NCBI GenBank assembly: GCA_963717085.1
Contig: CAVQVM010000002.1
Location: 186,001-250,000 of the forward strand
DNA: 64,000 nucleotides
Direction of reading: 5' to 3'
From: DASQUK01 sp963717085
Lineage (GTDB): Bacteria; Actinomycetota; Acidimicrobiia; Acidimicrobiales; VFJN01
Shown: positions 47,865 through 55,994 of the stretch, one piece after another
Layout: each line of letters opens with the position of its first letter
How positions within the stretch are numbered: position 1 is the stretch's first letter
Notes under the pieces: generated by a model
Told to the model about the DNA's origin: nothing
The model's input: the letters and a program-made list of their open reading frames with translations, nothing else
The model's database searches: none
Position numbers and translations under genes: made by a program

Positions 47865-48815
47865 TCAGTCGAGGGTGAAGTAGTCGGGGCCGGCGTAGTT
47901 GCCGGTCGCGAGCTTGCGGCGTTGCATGAGGAGGTCGTTGAGCAGGCTCGAGGCGCCGAACCGGAACCAGTCGGGGCTGAGCCAGTCGTCACCCGCCACC
48001 TCGTTGACCACCACCAGGTAGCGCACGGCGTCCTTGGCCACCCGGATGCCGCCAGCGGCCTTGACCCCGACCTGGCGCCCGGTCTGGCTACGGAAGTCAC
48101 GCGTCGCCTCGAGCATCACCAACGTCACGGGCAGCGTGGCGGCGGGCGTGATCTTGCCCGTCGAGGTCTTGATGAAGTCCCCGCCCGCCAGCATGGCCAG
48201 CCACGACGCTCTGCGGACGTTGTCGTAGGTGGCCAGCTCGCCCGTCTCCAGGATCACCTTGAGGTGGGCGTCGCCGCTGGCCTGCTTGGTGGCGACGATG
48301 TCCTCGTACACGTCGAGGTAGCGCCCGGCCAGGAACGCGCCCCGGTCGATGACCATGTCGATCTCGTCGGCGCCGGCGGCGACGGCGGCCTTGGTGTCGG
48401 CGAGCTTGACGTCGAGCGGGGCGCGGCCGGAGGGAAACGCAGTGGCAACGGCGGCGATGTGGATGTTCGATCCTGCGAGCGCCTCGACCGCGGTGGGCAC
48501 GAGGTCGCCGTACACGCAGATGGCGGCCACCGGCGGGCACGACGGGTCGGTGGCGTCGGGCCGGCGCCCCTTGGCGCACAGGGCCCGGACCTTGCCCGGC
48601 GTGTCCTGGCCCTCGAGCGTGGTGAGATCCACCATCCGGATCGCCAGGTCGAGCGCGAACGCCTTGGCCGTGGTCTTGATGGACCGCGTGGCGAGCGTGG
48701 CCGCGCGCGCCTCGACGCCGACCTGGTCGACACCCGGGAGGCCGTGGAGGAAGCGCCGCAGGGTGTCGTTGCTGGCGGTGACGTCGGCGAAACCCGCCGG
48801 GACGGTGACGGTCAC
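47865..48815 (-). CDS. deoC: Deoxyribose-phosphate aldolase
   Basis: 316 residues. The class I aldolase motif DFIKTSTGKI provides the Schiff-base Lys, and VGVKAAGGIRVAKDAVRYL provides the second Lys; AADEIDM-like AGADEIDMVIDRGAFLAG precedes it. It cleaves 2-deoxyribose 5-phosphate to acetaldehyde and glyceraldehyde 3-phosphate. The N-terminal part with CVYGDLVP matches the longer actinobacterial DeoC type. GTG 48815 follows a GAGG; an internal GTG at 48809 is possible. First gene of the run to 45036 and preceded by a large hairpin-forming region. Confidence 0.92.
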   Translation of the reverse strand: MTVTVPAGFADVTASNDTLRRFLHGLPGVDQVGVEARAATLATRSIKTTAKAFALDLAIRMVDLTTLEGQDTPGKVRALCAKGRRPDATDPSCPPVAAICVYGDLVPTAVEALAGSNIHIAAVATAFPSGRAPLDVKLADTKAAVAAGADEIDMVIDRGAFLAGRYLDVYEDIVATKQASGDAHLKVILETGELATYDNVRRASWLAMLAGGDFIKTSTGKITPAATLPVTLVMLEATRDFRSQTGRQVGVKAAGGIRVAKDAVRYLVVVNEVAGDDWLSPDWFRFGASSLLNDLLMQRRKLATGNYAGPDYFTLD

Positions 48816-48846
48816 GAGGAGACCTCGTGGCCGGTCGACCGTGCGA

Positions 48847-48905
48847 TCGACCCAACTGGAGCCCGCTCGCCTCGTCCCCGCGAGACGGGCGGGTAGTTGG
48901 GTCGA
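48847..48905. promoter_or_regulatory. 59-nt compound hairpin upstream of deoC
   Basis: Outer arms TCGACCCAACT and AGTTGGGTCGA (48847-48857 and 48895-48905) are perfect over 11 bp. Inside, 48862-48874 and 48881-48893 form a second stem (11 Watson-Crick pairs of 13, one of the rest a G-U/T) with a 6-base loop. It lies 31-89 bases upstream of the deoC start and would be in its leader or promoter. It may be an operator, attenuator or repeat element. Confidence 0.6.
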
Positions 48906-49083
48906 CAAGCCGTGGCGCCGGGCGGCCATGGGGTGCGGGGGCGCAACCCCCGGGGAGACACGGTCACCCGTTCAGGCTACTGCCAGGTTCTCGGGGCGTC
49001 GCCTGGCGTCGGGGCGGCGCGTGACAGCCGGCCGGGCGCCGGTGGATGACACCGGTTGGGGCGGCAGGGCGGGTGGCTGGGGC

Positions 49084-49497
49084 ATGATGTCCGATCGTGC
49101 GGGGAGCCTGGGACCTGATCGTTGCGTGCAAGGGGAGCGTGGTCGTGGCCTGGAGGCGCGGCAGCCTGCGCGCCGGCATCGCCGGCCGCTGCGCGCGATC
49201 GCAGCACCTGGGTCCGCCGCCGGGCCAGGTTCCGAGGGCTCGGGAGGGTTTCGATCGCACGACGGCACCGGCGCGGACGGGTCCTCGGGCCGCCTGAGCG
49301 GGACCACGACGGCGGGACCGAGCCCTGGTGGGTCCCCCAGCCCGTCGATCCCAGCCACAACAGCCCCCGTGCGATCGACGCCTCCCGGCGCCACGACGAC
49401 GACCACCGGCCGGGAGGCGCTGTCGGCCGACGGTTCGGGCGGCGCGGGGTTCGGCGGGCTGCTGGGGGGCGTACTCGACGTTCTGGGTGTCGGTTAG
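49084..49497 (+). CDS. Hypothetical Ser/Thr/Pro/Gly-rich protein (doubtful)
   Basis: An open frame of 137 codons starting at ATG 49084. The second half is rich in Ser, Thr, Pro and Gly (PSPGGSPSPSIPATTAP, GATTTTTG) and ends in a hydrophobic Gly-rich tail (GFGGLLGGVLDVLGVG). No signal peptide or known domain is present and the start lacks a strong ribosome binding site. It could be part of a longer secreted protein or a chance frame in GC-rich sequence. The whole 48906-49552 interval holds no better gene candidate. Confidence 0.25.
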   Translation: MMSDRAGSLGPDRCVQGERGRGLEARQPARRHRRPLRAIAAPGSAAGPGSEGSGGFRSHDGTGADGSSGRLSGTTTAGPSPGGSPSPSIPATTAPVRSTPPGATTTTTGREALSADGSGGAGFGGLLGGVLDVLGVG

Positions 49498-49517
49498 CGC
49501 GTCGTTCCGGTGGCGAT

Positions 49518-49544
49518 TTGCCAGCGTACACATGTTCGTATAAC
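49518..49544 (+). promoter_or_regulatory. Likely promoter of the DUF222/HNH gene
   Basis: A TATAAC -10-like box (49539-49544) lies eight bases before the ATG at 49553; TTGCCA (49518-49523) is a -35 candidate at 15-base spacing, a base or two shorter than ideal. No Shine-Dalgarno sequence fits between, so a leaderless or near-leaderless transcript is suggested. Confidence 0.4.
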
Positions 49545-49552
49545 GTAGTCGC

Positions 49553-50851
49553 ATGTCGTTAGCTGAAACCACAGAACGCACCATGAAGAGCGATCGGTCG
49601 CACGAGGATCGCGTGGCCGACCTCGTAGGTCTGTTGAACGTGGTGACGGCCGAACTGGTGGGCCTGATCGGTGAGGTCATCCGCGCCGGCGCCTGGGAGG
49701 GCCTCGGCATCCGTTCGCCCGAGCATTGGGTGGTATGGCGCTGCGGCGTGTCGCCGGGCCGGGCGCGGCGCCTGGTGCGGACGGCGCGGGCACTCGATGC
49801 CTTGCCGGCGACGAACCGGCTGTTCCAGGCCGGTGAGCTGGGCGAGGATCAGACGGCGCTGATCGTTCGGCACACGGACGCCGAACACGACGCACAGGTG
49901 GCGGAGCTTGCGCCTTCGTTGACGGTTCCCCAGTTGCGGCGCGTGCTGCCCAGCGTGCCCCGCAAGGGTTCTAACCGCCCGGACGCCACGGGCAACGATG
50001 ACGAGTCGGACGAACCGGAAGGGCCATGCCGTCGCTCGGTGCGCTTCGCACACGGCGACGACGGGATGTGGTGGTGCTCGGTTCGGTTGCCTTCGGACCA
50101 GGGGGCGTTGGTGCAGAAGGCGCTGGAGGTTGGGCGCGACCGCGAATTCCGGCTGCGGCACCCAGACCACGAAGATGCCGGCCATCCGGGCGATCCAGGG
50201 GACGTCTCGTGGGCCGACGGGTTGCTGCGCGTCGCCCAAGCGGGGCTCGACGGCCTCGACGTGGCGAGTGCGGTGGGCCGGCCGCCGGGAGAACGTACCC
50301 AAGTGATCCTGCATCTCGACGCCGATCGCGACGTACCGCCCCGGCTGCACTTGGGCCCGGTGTTGCCCCCGGACCTCGCTGACTACCTGTCCTGCGACGC
50401 GTCGGTGCGCTACCTCTTGCTTCGGCACGGGCAACCGGTCGCGCTGGGTCGCCGCGAACGCACGGTCAACGCCCGACTTCGCACCGTCATCGAGCACCGT
50501 GACGGCGGTTGCCGGGTACCGGGCTGCGACCAGGTGCGCTGGTTGCACATCCACCACCTCCGGCATTGGACGAATGGCGGTCGTACCGACCCGGACAACC
50601 TGTTCGCCTTGTGTCCGGCGCATCACCGCATGGTCCACCAGGGCTTGATGAGCATCGAGGGGGACCCCTCCGAGCCGGGCGGGCTGACCTTCGCCGACGA
50701 CCGGGGCCGCCGACTCGAACCCGCCCGACCACGGCGTCCCGTCCCGGGGTCCCCGATCGCCCACGTCGCCCGCGGCCTGGGCCTGCCCACACCCAAGTGG
50801 CAGCACCCACCCGGCGAACCGCTGGACAGCCGCTGGATCACCTGGAACTGA
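49553..50851 (+). CDS. DUF222 domain and HNH endonuclease protein (13E12 repeat family)
   Basis: 432 residues. The N-terminal DUF222 part (about 15-260) carries VRTARALDALPATNRLFQAG and the linked LGEDQTALIVRHTDAE. The C-terminal HNH motif is complete: GCRVPGCDQVRWLHIHHLRH, W-T-N-GG-R-T-D-P-DNLFALCPAHHRMVH. Such genes exist in many copies in mycobacteria and other actinobacteria; their role (possibly mobile or anti-mobile-element) is not established. Its GC content and codon use resemble the neighbours. ATG at 49553; a leaderless-type promoter lies just upstream. Confidence 0.92.
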   Translation: MSLAETTERTMKSDRSHEDRVADLVGLLNVVTAELVGLIGEVIRAGAWEGLGIRSPEHWVVWRCGVSPGRARRLVRTARALDALPATNRLFQAGELGEDQTALIVRHTDAEHDAQVAELAPSLTVPQLRRVLPSVPRKGSNRPDATGNDDESDEPEGPCRRSVRFAHGDDGMWWCSVRLPSDQGALVQKALEVGRDREFRLRHPDHEDAGHPGDPGDVSWADGLLRVAQAGLDGLDVASAVGRPPGERTQVILHLDADRDVPPRLHLGPVLPPDLADYLSCDASVRYLLLRHGQPVALGRRERTVNARLRTVIEHRDGGCRVPGCDQVRWLHIHHLRHWTNGGRTDPDNLFALCPAHHRMVHQGLMSIEGDPSEPGGLTFADDRGRRLEPARPRRPVPGSPIAHVARGLGLPTPKWQHPPGEPLDSRWITWN

Positions 50852-50890
50852 GAGTCTCGCGTGCCGGACGGTCCGCGGCGGGATGCGCTG

Positions 50891-51368
50891 ATGACTCACG
50901 ACGGGAACTGGCCGCGGCCTCCTGATGGTCCAAGGAGCGTGGGCCTGACCGTTGCCTTGATGCTGGCCGCCGTATTGACCGCGTGCGGCAGCGGCGAGAG
51001 GAGCACGGCGGGCCGAGCGGGGGTGTTCCCCTTATCCGTGGGCGGCGATGCGAGCGTTGGGTGCCGAGGATCTCGTCTTGACTCTCAGGGTCTCCATGTA
51101 TGTGGGTCCGTTCGACGAGTGGGCTGAGACGGCCATCCGGGAGCCGCTGGCGTCGATGCCTCACGATCTGCTGGGCCAGGATGCCATGCCGCCAGGCGAG
51201 CTACCGGGAGGGTGCGCCGTTGACGGAGTGGAGCAGCGACAGGTGGACTTCATCGCCCACGGTCGGCTCTACAGCGTGTTCCTTGCCCATCAAAGCCGGG
51301 ATCGAGCGCTCGAAGCGGCCTTTCGGCCTCGCACACCGGCCGATCCACCAGCTAAGCCCTGCGAATAG
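50891..51368 (+). pseudogene. Lipoprotein gene with an apparent frameshift
   Basis: From ATG 50891 the product has a lipoprotein signal (GLTVALMLAAVLTACGSGE, lipobox LTAC), then loses coherence after GVFPLSVGGDASVG. A different frame from about 51048 to 51368 reads EDLVLTLRVSMYVGPFDEW and VDFIAHGRLYSVFLAHQSRD, which looks like the continuation of a secreted domain. A single frameshift around 51030-51060 would join them. It may be a real pseudogene or an assembly error; the first frame stops at 51127. Confidence 0.5.
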
Positions 51369-51526
51369 CCGGGCCCGCAGGGTGCGGACCGGAGCGGGCG
51401 GGGACGCGCCCAACTGCCGGTCGGCTTGCCGGCGTTCCATGCTCCGGCAGCGATGAGTTTCGGGTCGGTCGGGCGTCGTAGTTCGAGCGTGCACGGACCC
51501 GCGTCGGAGAGCGAGGCAGAGCAGCC

Positions 51527-52315
51527 ATGGCCGAACACATGAAGCACGAATCAACAGACCTCGGCGGGCCGGCGGCCAGCGCCACCAACGCACCGGGCCT
51601 GCCGGCGGCCGTCGACCGGGCCAGCTTCCAGGCCGAACTGGACAGGCTGCGGGTTCGGGAGAAGGCGCACACCCGGGAAAGCGACGCGATCGCCGCGGCC
51701 CGACGGCGCCTACCCATGGTCGAGGTAGACGCCAACCTCGCGCTGGTCGGGCCCCACGGGCCGCTCACCCTGCTCGAAGCGTTCGAAGGGCGCCGACAGC
51801 TCATCGCGTACTACTTCATGTGGTACCCCGGCCAACCCGCGCCCGAGCAGTGCGAAGGCTGCACGTGGTGCACCACCCAGGTCGCGGAGCTGTCCTACCT
51901 GCATTCCCGCGACATCACCTACGCGGTCTTCTGTCAGGGGCCCTACGACGAAAGCATCCGCTACCGCGACTTCATGGGCTGGGACATGCCGTGGTACTCA
52001 GCACAGGCCTCGCTCGACGCGCTCCTCGTCGGGCGCCGAATCGGCAGAATGCACCTCGTGTGCTACCTGCGGGACGGCGACCGGGTCTTCGAGACCTACT
52101 GGACGACCCTTCGCGGCGTAGAGGCAATGGACTACAGCTACGCGCTCATGGACCTCACCGTGTACGGACGCCAGGAGCCGTGGGAGGACTCGCCCTCCGG
52201 CTGGCCACAACAGTGGCAAGTCGACGGCTCCAACACCCGGATCAACGGACGCCCTATCGCCCAGTGGTCGCGAATCGAGGCTGGACGCTCTGACGACCTC
52301 GCCGTTGGGCGGTGA
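51527..52315 (+). CDS. DUF899 family protein (full length)
   Basis: 262 residues. It shows the whole family layout: RLRVREKAHTRESDAIAAAR, RRRLPMVEVDANLALVGPHG, LLEAFEGRRQLIAYYFMW, CEGCTWCTTQVAELSYLHSR, FMGWDMPWYS and LTVYGRQEPWEDSPSGWPQ. It belongs to the same family as the shortened copy at 10376-10960 and shows what that copy lacks. In thioredoxin-like terms the CEGCTWC may hold a redox pair. Function unknown. ATG at 51527 follows a G-rich GAGGCAGAG. Confidence 0.88.
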   Translation: MAEHMKHESTDLGGPAASATNAPGLPAAVDRASFQAELDRLRVREKAHTRESDAIAAARRRLPMVEVDANLALVGPHGPLTLLEAFEGRRQLIAYYFMWYPGQPAPEQCEGCTWCTTQVAELSYLHSRDITYAVFCQGPYDESIRYRDFMGWDMPWYSAQASLDALLVGRRIGRMHLVCYLRDGDRVFETYWTTLRGVEAMDYSYALMDLTVYGRQEPWEDSPSGWPQQWQVDGSNTRINGRPIAQWSRIEAGRSDDLAVGR

Positions 52316-52363
52316 TCGTAAGTGGAGAGGACGATGCGTGAGGTAATGGGACTGAGATGACCA

Positions 52364-53143
52364 TCATTCGCTCCATTGGAGGATGGAGAAGGAGGCACCT
52401 TCGGGGTCGATGAGGACAGCGACACGTCCCACATTGAACAGGTCGAAGGGCTCCACGGACACCGTGCCGCCCAGCTCGGCCGCCCGGGCGGCGGTGAGGT
52501 CCGTATCCGAGACGGCGAAATACGGCATCCAATGCGGCGGGATGTCCTCCGGCCACAGCTCGTCCATCTGCACCATGCCGGCGACAGGCCGCTCGACACC
52601 AGGGAGGAAGAAGACGGTGTAGCCCGACCCCTCGGCGAAGGGAGGGCTCGTCGATTCCCAGCCGAACACGGCGGCGTAGAACTGCTTCGCCACATCGGTA
52701 TCCCGGCACGTCAGCTCGCACCAGGTAAACGAACCGGGCTCATGCATCACGTCGGGCGAGAGGTGACCCGCCGACTCCCAGATCGCGAACCGTGCACCCA
52801 GCGGATCTGTACAGATAGCCATGCGCCCGGCGTCGAAATAGCTGGTGGGCCACAGGGAAACCCGGCCGCCTCGGTCGACGACCGCTCGCGCCGTGGCATC
52901 CGCATCGTCCACCGAGATGTTCATGGTCCAGGACGGTTTCGGACCTGGACCGATGTCGCCGACGTCCTTGCCCCTCAGGCGGAAGAGCCACCAACCCGAC
53001 GCGTCGTCCATCGGTCGATGCCGCGCCAGCACCGTCCACCCGAAGAGGGCGCAGTAGAACCGGCTCGCCGCCAGAGCCCCGGCGGCTGTCTGCAGGTTGG
53101 CCCACGCCGGCGTGCCCGACGGATAGCTCTGCGCGGAGCCCAT
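52364..53143 (-). CDS. VOC family protein with two VOC domains
   Basis: 259 residues: two repeated VOC modules, residues 10-125 (AWANLQTAAGALAASRFYCA ... MAICTDPLGARFAIWE) and 135-257 (SFTWCELTCRDTDVAKQFYA ... VAVLIDPEGASFSILQW). It resembles the actinobacterial CFP30B-type hydroxylase/glyoxalase-like proteins that bind bleomycin-like or other small molecules. No obvious operon with the add gene (59 bases away, same direction). Convergent with the second DUF899 gene. Confidence 0.88.
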   Translation of the reverse strand: MGSAQSYPSGTPAWANLQTAAGALAASRFYCALFGWTVLARHRPMDDASGWWLFRLRGKDVGDIGPGPKPSWTMNISVDDADATARAVVDRGGRVSLWPTSYFDAGRMAICTDPLGARFAIWESAGHLSPDVMHEPGSFTWCELTCRDTDVAKQFYAAVFGWESTSPPFAEGSGYTVFFLPGVERPVAGMVQMDELWPEDIPPHWMPYFAVSDTDLTAARAAELGGTVSVEPFDLFNVGRVAVLIDPEGASFSILQWSE

Positions 53144-53201
53144 GCACCTCCTCCTATCCTCCCGTCCGGAACATAGTCCGGCCGGGATGAATGGAGCTCG
53201 C

Positions 53202-54281
53202 CTAGAGTGCCTCGGCCCGGAGGGCGGAGAAGCCGGGCTTGATCGTGCCCTCGATGATCCGCAGCCGCTGGTCGAACGGCCAGAACGACGACTTCATGGC
53301 GTTGATGGTGAGCCACTGGAGCTCGTCCCAGCCGTAGTCGAACGCCTCCACCAGCTTGTACAGCTCGTCGCTGAGCGTGATGTCGGACATCAGCCGGTTG
53401 TCGGTGTTGACCGTCACCCGGAAGCGGAGCGCCGCCAGCAACCCGATGGGGTGCTCGCCGATCGACGGGGCGACGCCGGTGTGGACGTTGGAGGTGGGGC
53501 ACATCTCCAGCGGCACCCGCCGGTCACGGACGAACGCCGCCAGCCGTCCCAGCGTCGCCCGACCCTCGTCGTCGACGGCGATGTCGTCGACGATCCGCAC
53601 GCCGTGCCCGAGCCGCTCGGCACCGCACAGCTGGAGCGCCTCCCAGATCGAGGGCAGGCCGAACGCCTCGCCCGCGTGGATGGTGATGTGGCTGTTGGCC
53701 TTGGCGATCTCCTGGAAGGCGGCCAGGTGCCGCGTGGGAGGATTGCCCGCCTCGCTGCCCGCGATGTCGAACCCGACGACGCCGGCGTCGCGGTGCCGCA
53801 GCGCCAGCTGCGCGATCTCGCTGGAGTTGGCGGTGTGCCGCATGGCCGTTGCCAGCGTGCCGATGGTGATGCCCCGGCCGGCGCTACCGAGACGGAACCC
53901 CTCCAGCACCGCTTCGACCACCTCGTCCAGCGAGAGCCCGCCCTGGATGTGCTGCTCGGGGGCAAACCGCACCTCGGCGTAGACGACGCCGTCGTCCGCT
54001 AGGTCCTCGGCGCACTCCGCTGCCACCCGCTGCAGGGCGTCCTTGGTCTGCATGACGCCGGTCGTGTGCTCGAAGGTCTCGAGGTACAGGTCGAGGTCGT
54101 GGCGGTAGGCACCCTCGGTGAACCACCGCGCCAGCTCACCGGGGTCGGTGGTCGGCAGCGTGTGGCCAACCTCGCGGGCCAGCTCGATGACCGTGGTGGG
54201 CCGCAGCCCGCCGTCGAGGTGGTCGTGCAGGAGCACCTTCGGGGCTCGCCGGACCTGATCGAGACTGGGGAGTGCCGCCAT
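53202..54281 (-). CDS. add: Adenosine deaminase
   Basis: 359 residues. Zinc and catalytic residues are complete: LLHDHLDGGLRP (H19, H21), the HAGEAFG motif (third His and catalytic Glu), GHGVRIVDD, CPTSNVHTG and NTDNRLMS with the last Asp. It deaminates adenosine or deoxyadenosine to inosine or deoxyinosine. It is the last gene of the nucleoside operon, 40 bases after deoA. M. tuberculosis has the same order add-deoA-cdd. Confidence 0.95.
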   Translation of the reverse strand: MAALPSLDQVRRAPKVLLHDHLDGGLRPTTVIELAREVGHTLPTTDPGELARWFTEGAYRHDLDLYLETFEHTTGVMQTKDALQRVAAECAEDLADDGVVYAEVRFAPEQHIQGGLSLDEVVEAVLEGFRLGSAGRGITIGTLATAMRHTANSSEIAQLALRHRDAGVVGFDIAGSEAGNPPTRHLAAFQEIAKANSHITIHAGEAFGLPSIWEALQLCGAERLGHGVRIVDDIAVDDEGRATLGRLAAFVRDRRVPLEMCPTSNVHTGVAPSIGEHPIGLLAALRFRVTVNTDNRLMSDITLSDELYKLVEAFDYGWDELQWLTINAMKSSFWPFDQRLRIIEGTIKPGFSALRAEAL

Positions 54282-54321
54282 GGAGGAACGCTACAGCCGG
54301 ACCCCGGCGTTCCGTCGGCGC

Positions 54322-55596
54322 TCAGGCGATGCGATCGACCACGAGGGGGCGGGCGGCGGGCGGCTCGGGCCCCACCTCGATGGCACCGTCCAGCGCAGCA
54401 AGGGCGCCGACGAGCCGAGCGGTGTCGTCGGCGTGGAGGACGAGCACCGGCTCACCGGCCTCCACCGCGTCCCCCGGCTTGCGGAGGCACACCGCGCCCG
54501 CCGTGGGCGAGACCGGGTCCTCCTTGCGTGACCGCCCGGCGCCCAGGCGCCACACCGCCAAGCCCACGGCCCGGGCGTCGAGGCGGCGCAGGTAGCCGCC
54601 TGCCGGTGCGGGCACCTGGTGCTTCTTCGCCGCGACCGCCAGCGGTGCGTCGGGGTCTCCGCCCTGGGCACGGATCATCCTGTCCCATACGGCGTAGGCC
54701 CGCCCGTCGGTCAGCGCGGCCGCCGGGTCGGAATCGATGCCGGCGAGCGCCAGCATCTCGCGGGCCAGGGCAAGGGTGACCTCGACCAGGTCGGGCGGTC
54801 CACCACCCCGGAGAACCTCGACGGCCTCGGCGACCTCCAGGCCATTGCCGCAGGCGCGGCCCAGTGGAGTGTCCATGTCGGTGATCAGCGCGACCGTGCG
54901 CACGTCGTAGTCCCGGCCCAGCGCCACCATCGTCCCGGCGAGCTGCCGGGCCCGGTCGATCTCGGGGAGGAAGGCGCCCGAGCCGATCTTGACGTCCAGC
55001 ACCAGCGCCCCGGTGCCCTCGGCGATCTTCTTGGACATGATCGAGCTGGCGATGAGGGGGATCGAATCGACGGTGGCGGTGACGTCGCGCAGGGCGTACA
55101 GCTTGCGGTCCGCCGGGCACAGCGTGTCGCTGGCTGCGCAGATCACGGCCCCGACGTCGCGCAGTTGGGCCAGCATCTGCTCGATCGGCAGCGTCGCCTG
55201 CCAGCCCGGGATGGCCTCGAGCTTGTCGAGCGTGCCGCCGGTGTGGCCCAGCCCTCTCCCGGAGAGCTGGGGGACCGCCACGCCGCACGCCGCCACCAGC
55301 GGCGCCAGCGGCAGCGACACCTTGTCGCCCACGCCGCCCGTCGAGTGCTTGTCGACCGTGGGGCGGGGCACCGACGACAGGTCGACGCGCTCGCCCGAGT
55401 CGATCATCGCCTGGGTCCACGACGCCAGCTCGTCGGGTTCCATGCCCCGGAGCAGGATGGCCATGCAAAGCGCCGCCGCCTGCTCGTCGGCGACGGTGCC
55501 GGCGGTGTAGCCGTCCACGAAGAACCACACCTGCTCGTCGGACAGCCGGCCGCCGTCGCGCTTGGTGCGGATGACGTCGAGTATGTCGGTGGCCAC
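54322..55596 (-). CDS. deoA: Thymidine (pyrimidine-nucleoside) phosphorylase
   Basis: 424 residues. Motifs include DKHSTGGVGDKVSLPLAPLV (phosphate-binding), GLGHTGGTLDKLEAIPG (typical signature) and MSKKIAEGTGALVLDVKIGSG. It phosphorolyses thymidine or uridine to base and (deoxy)ribose 1-phosphate. GTG at 55596 shares one base with the cdd stop (TAGTG), so translation is coupled. Its C-terminal VSPTAGAVCLRKPGDAVEAG is the standard PYNP_C domain. Deoxyribose 1-phosphate would need a phosphopentomutase, and the phosphohexomutase-like gene at 61304 is a candidate. Confidence 0.95.
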   Translation of the reverse strand: MATDILDVIRTKRDGGRLSDEQVWFFVDGYTAGTVADEQAAALCMAILLRGMEPDELASWTQAMIDSGERVDLSSVPRPTVDKHSTGGVGDKVSLPLAPLVAACGVAVPQLSGRGLGHTGGTLDKLEAIPGWQATLPIEQMLAQLRDVGAVICAASDTLCPADRKLYALRDVTATVDSIPLIASSIMSKKIAEGTGALVLDVKIGSGAFLPEIDRARQLAGTMVALGRDYDVRTVALITDMDTPLGRACGNGLEVAEAVEVLRGGGPPDLVEVTLALAREMLALAGIDSDPAAALTDGRAYAVWDRMIRAQGGDPDAPLAVAAKKHQVPAPAGGYLRRLDARAVGLAVWRLGAGRSRKEDPVSPTAGAVCLRKPGDAVEAGEPVLVLHADDTARLVGALAALDGAIEVGPEPPAARPLVVDRIA

Positions 55597-55994
55597 TACT
55601 CGAGGTCCTCGGGGCCGAAGGCGCCCGGCAGCCACTCGGCCATGCGCAGCTCGTTCACGACCAGCTCGGATCCGCCGGCCTCGTAGAGCAGCTGTCGGCA
55701 GCGACCGCACGGCGACACGGGACGGCCGTCGGGATCGGACACCGCCACCGCGACCAGCCGACCGCCACCGCCGGCGTGGACGGCGGAGACGAGCCCGCAC
55801 TCCGCACACAGCGTCAGCCCGTACGAGGCGTTCTCGACGTTGCAGCCGGCGACGACGCGCCCGTCGTCGGTGAGCCCGGCGGCGCCGACGCGGAAGTTCG
55901 AGTAGGGGGCGTAGGCACGCTGCGCCGCCTCCCTGGCGGCCGTGCGCAGGGCGGCCCAGTCGACCGCAGGCTTGGGGGGCACGGCGGCGTTCAC
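55596..55994 (-). CDS. cdd: Cytidine deaminase
   Basis: 132 residues, the normal size for the tetrameric short type. Zinc ligands are in GLTLCAECGLVSAV (Cys, with the catalytic Glu as CAE) and PVSPCGRCRQLLYE (two Cys). YSNFRVGAAGLTDDGRVVAG and NVENASYG form the substrate pocket. It converts cytidine and deoxycytidine to uridine and deoxyuridine. GTG at 55994 overlaps the permease stop by 4 bases (GTGA). Confidence 0.95.
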   Translation of the reverse strand: MNAAVPPKPAVDWAALRTAAREAAQRAYAPYSNFRVGAAGLTDDGRVVAGCNVENASYGLTLCAECGLVSAVHAGGGGRLVAVAVSDPDGRPVSPCGRCRQLLYEAGGSELVVNELRMAEWLPGAFGPEDLE

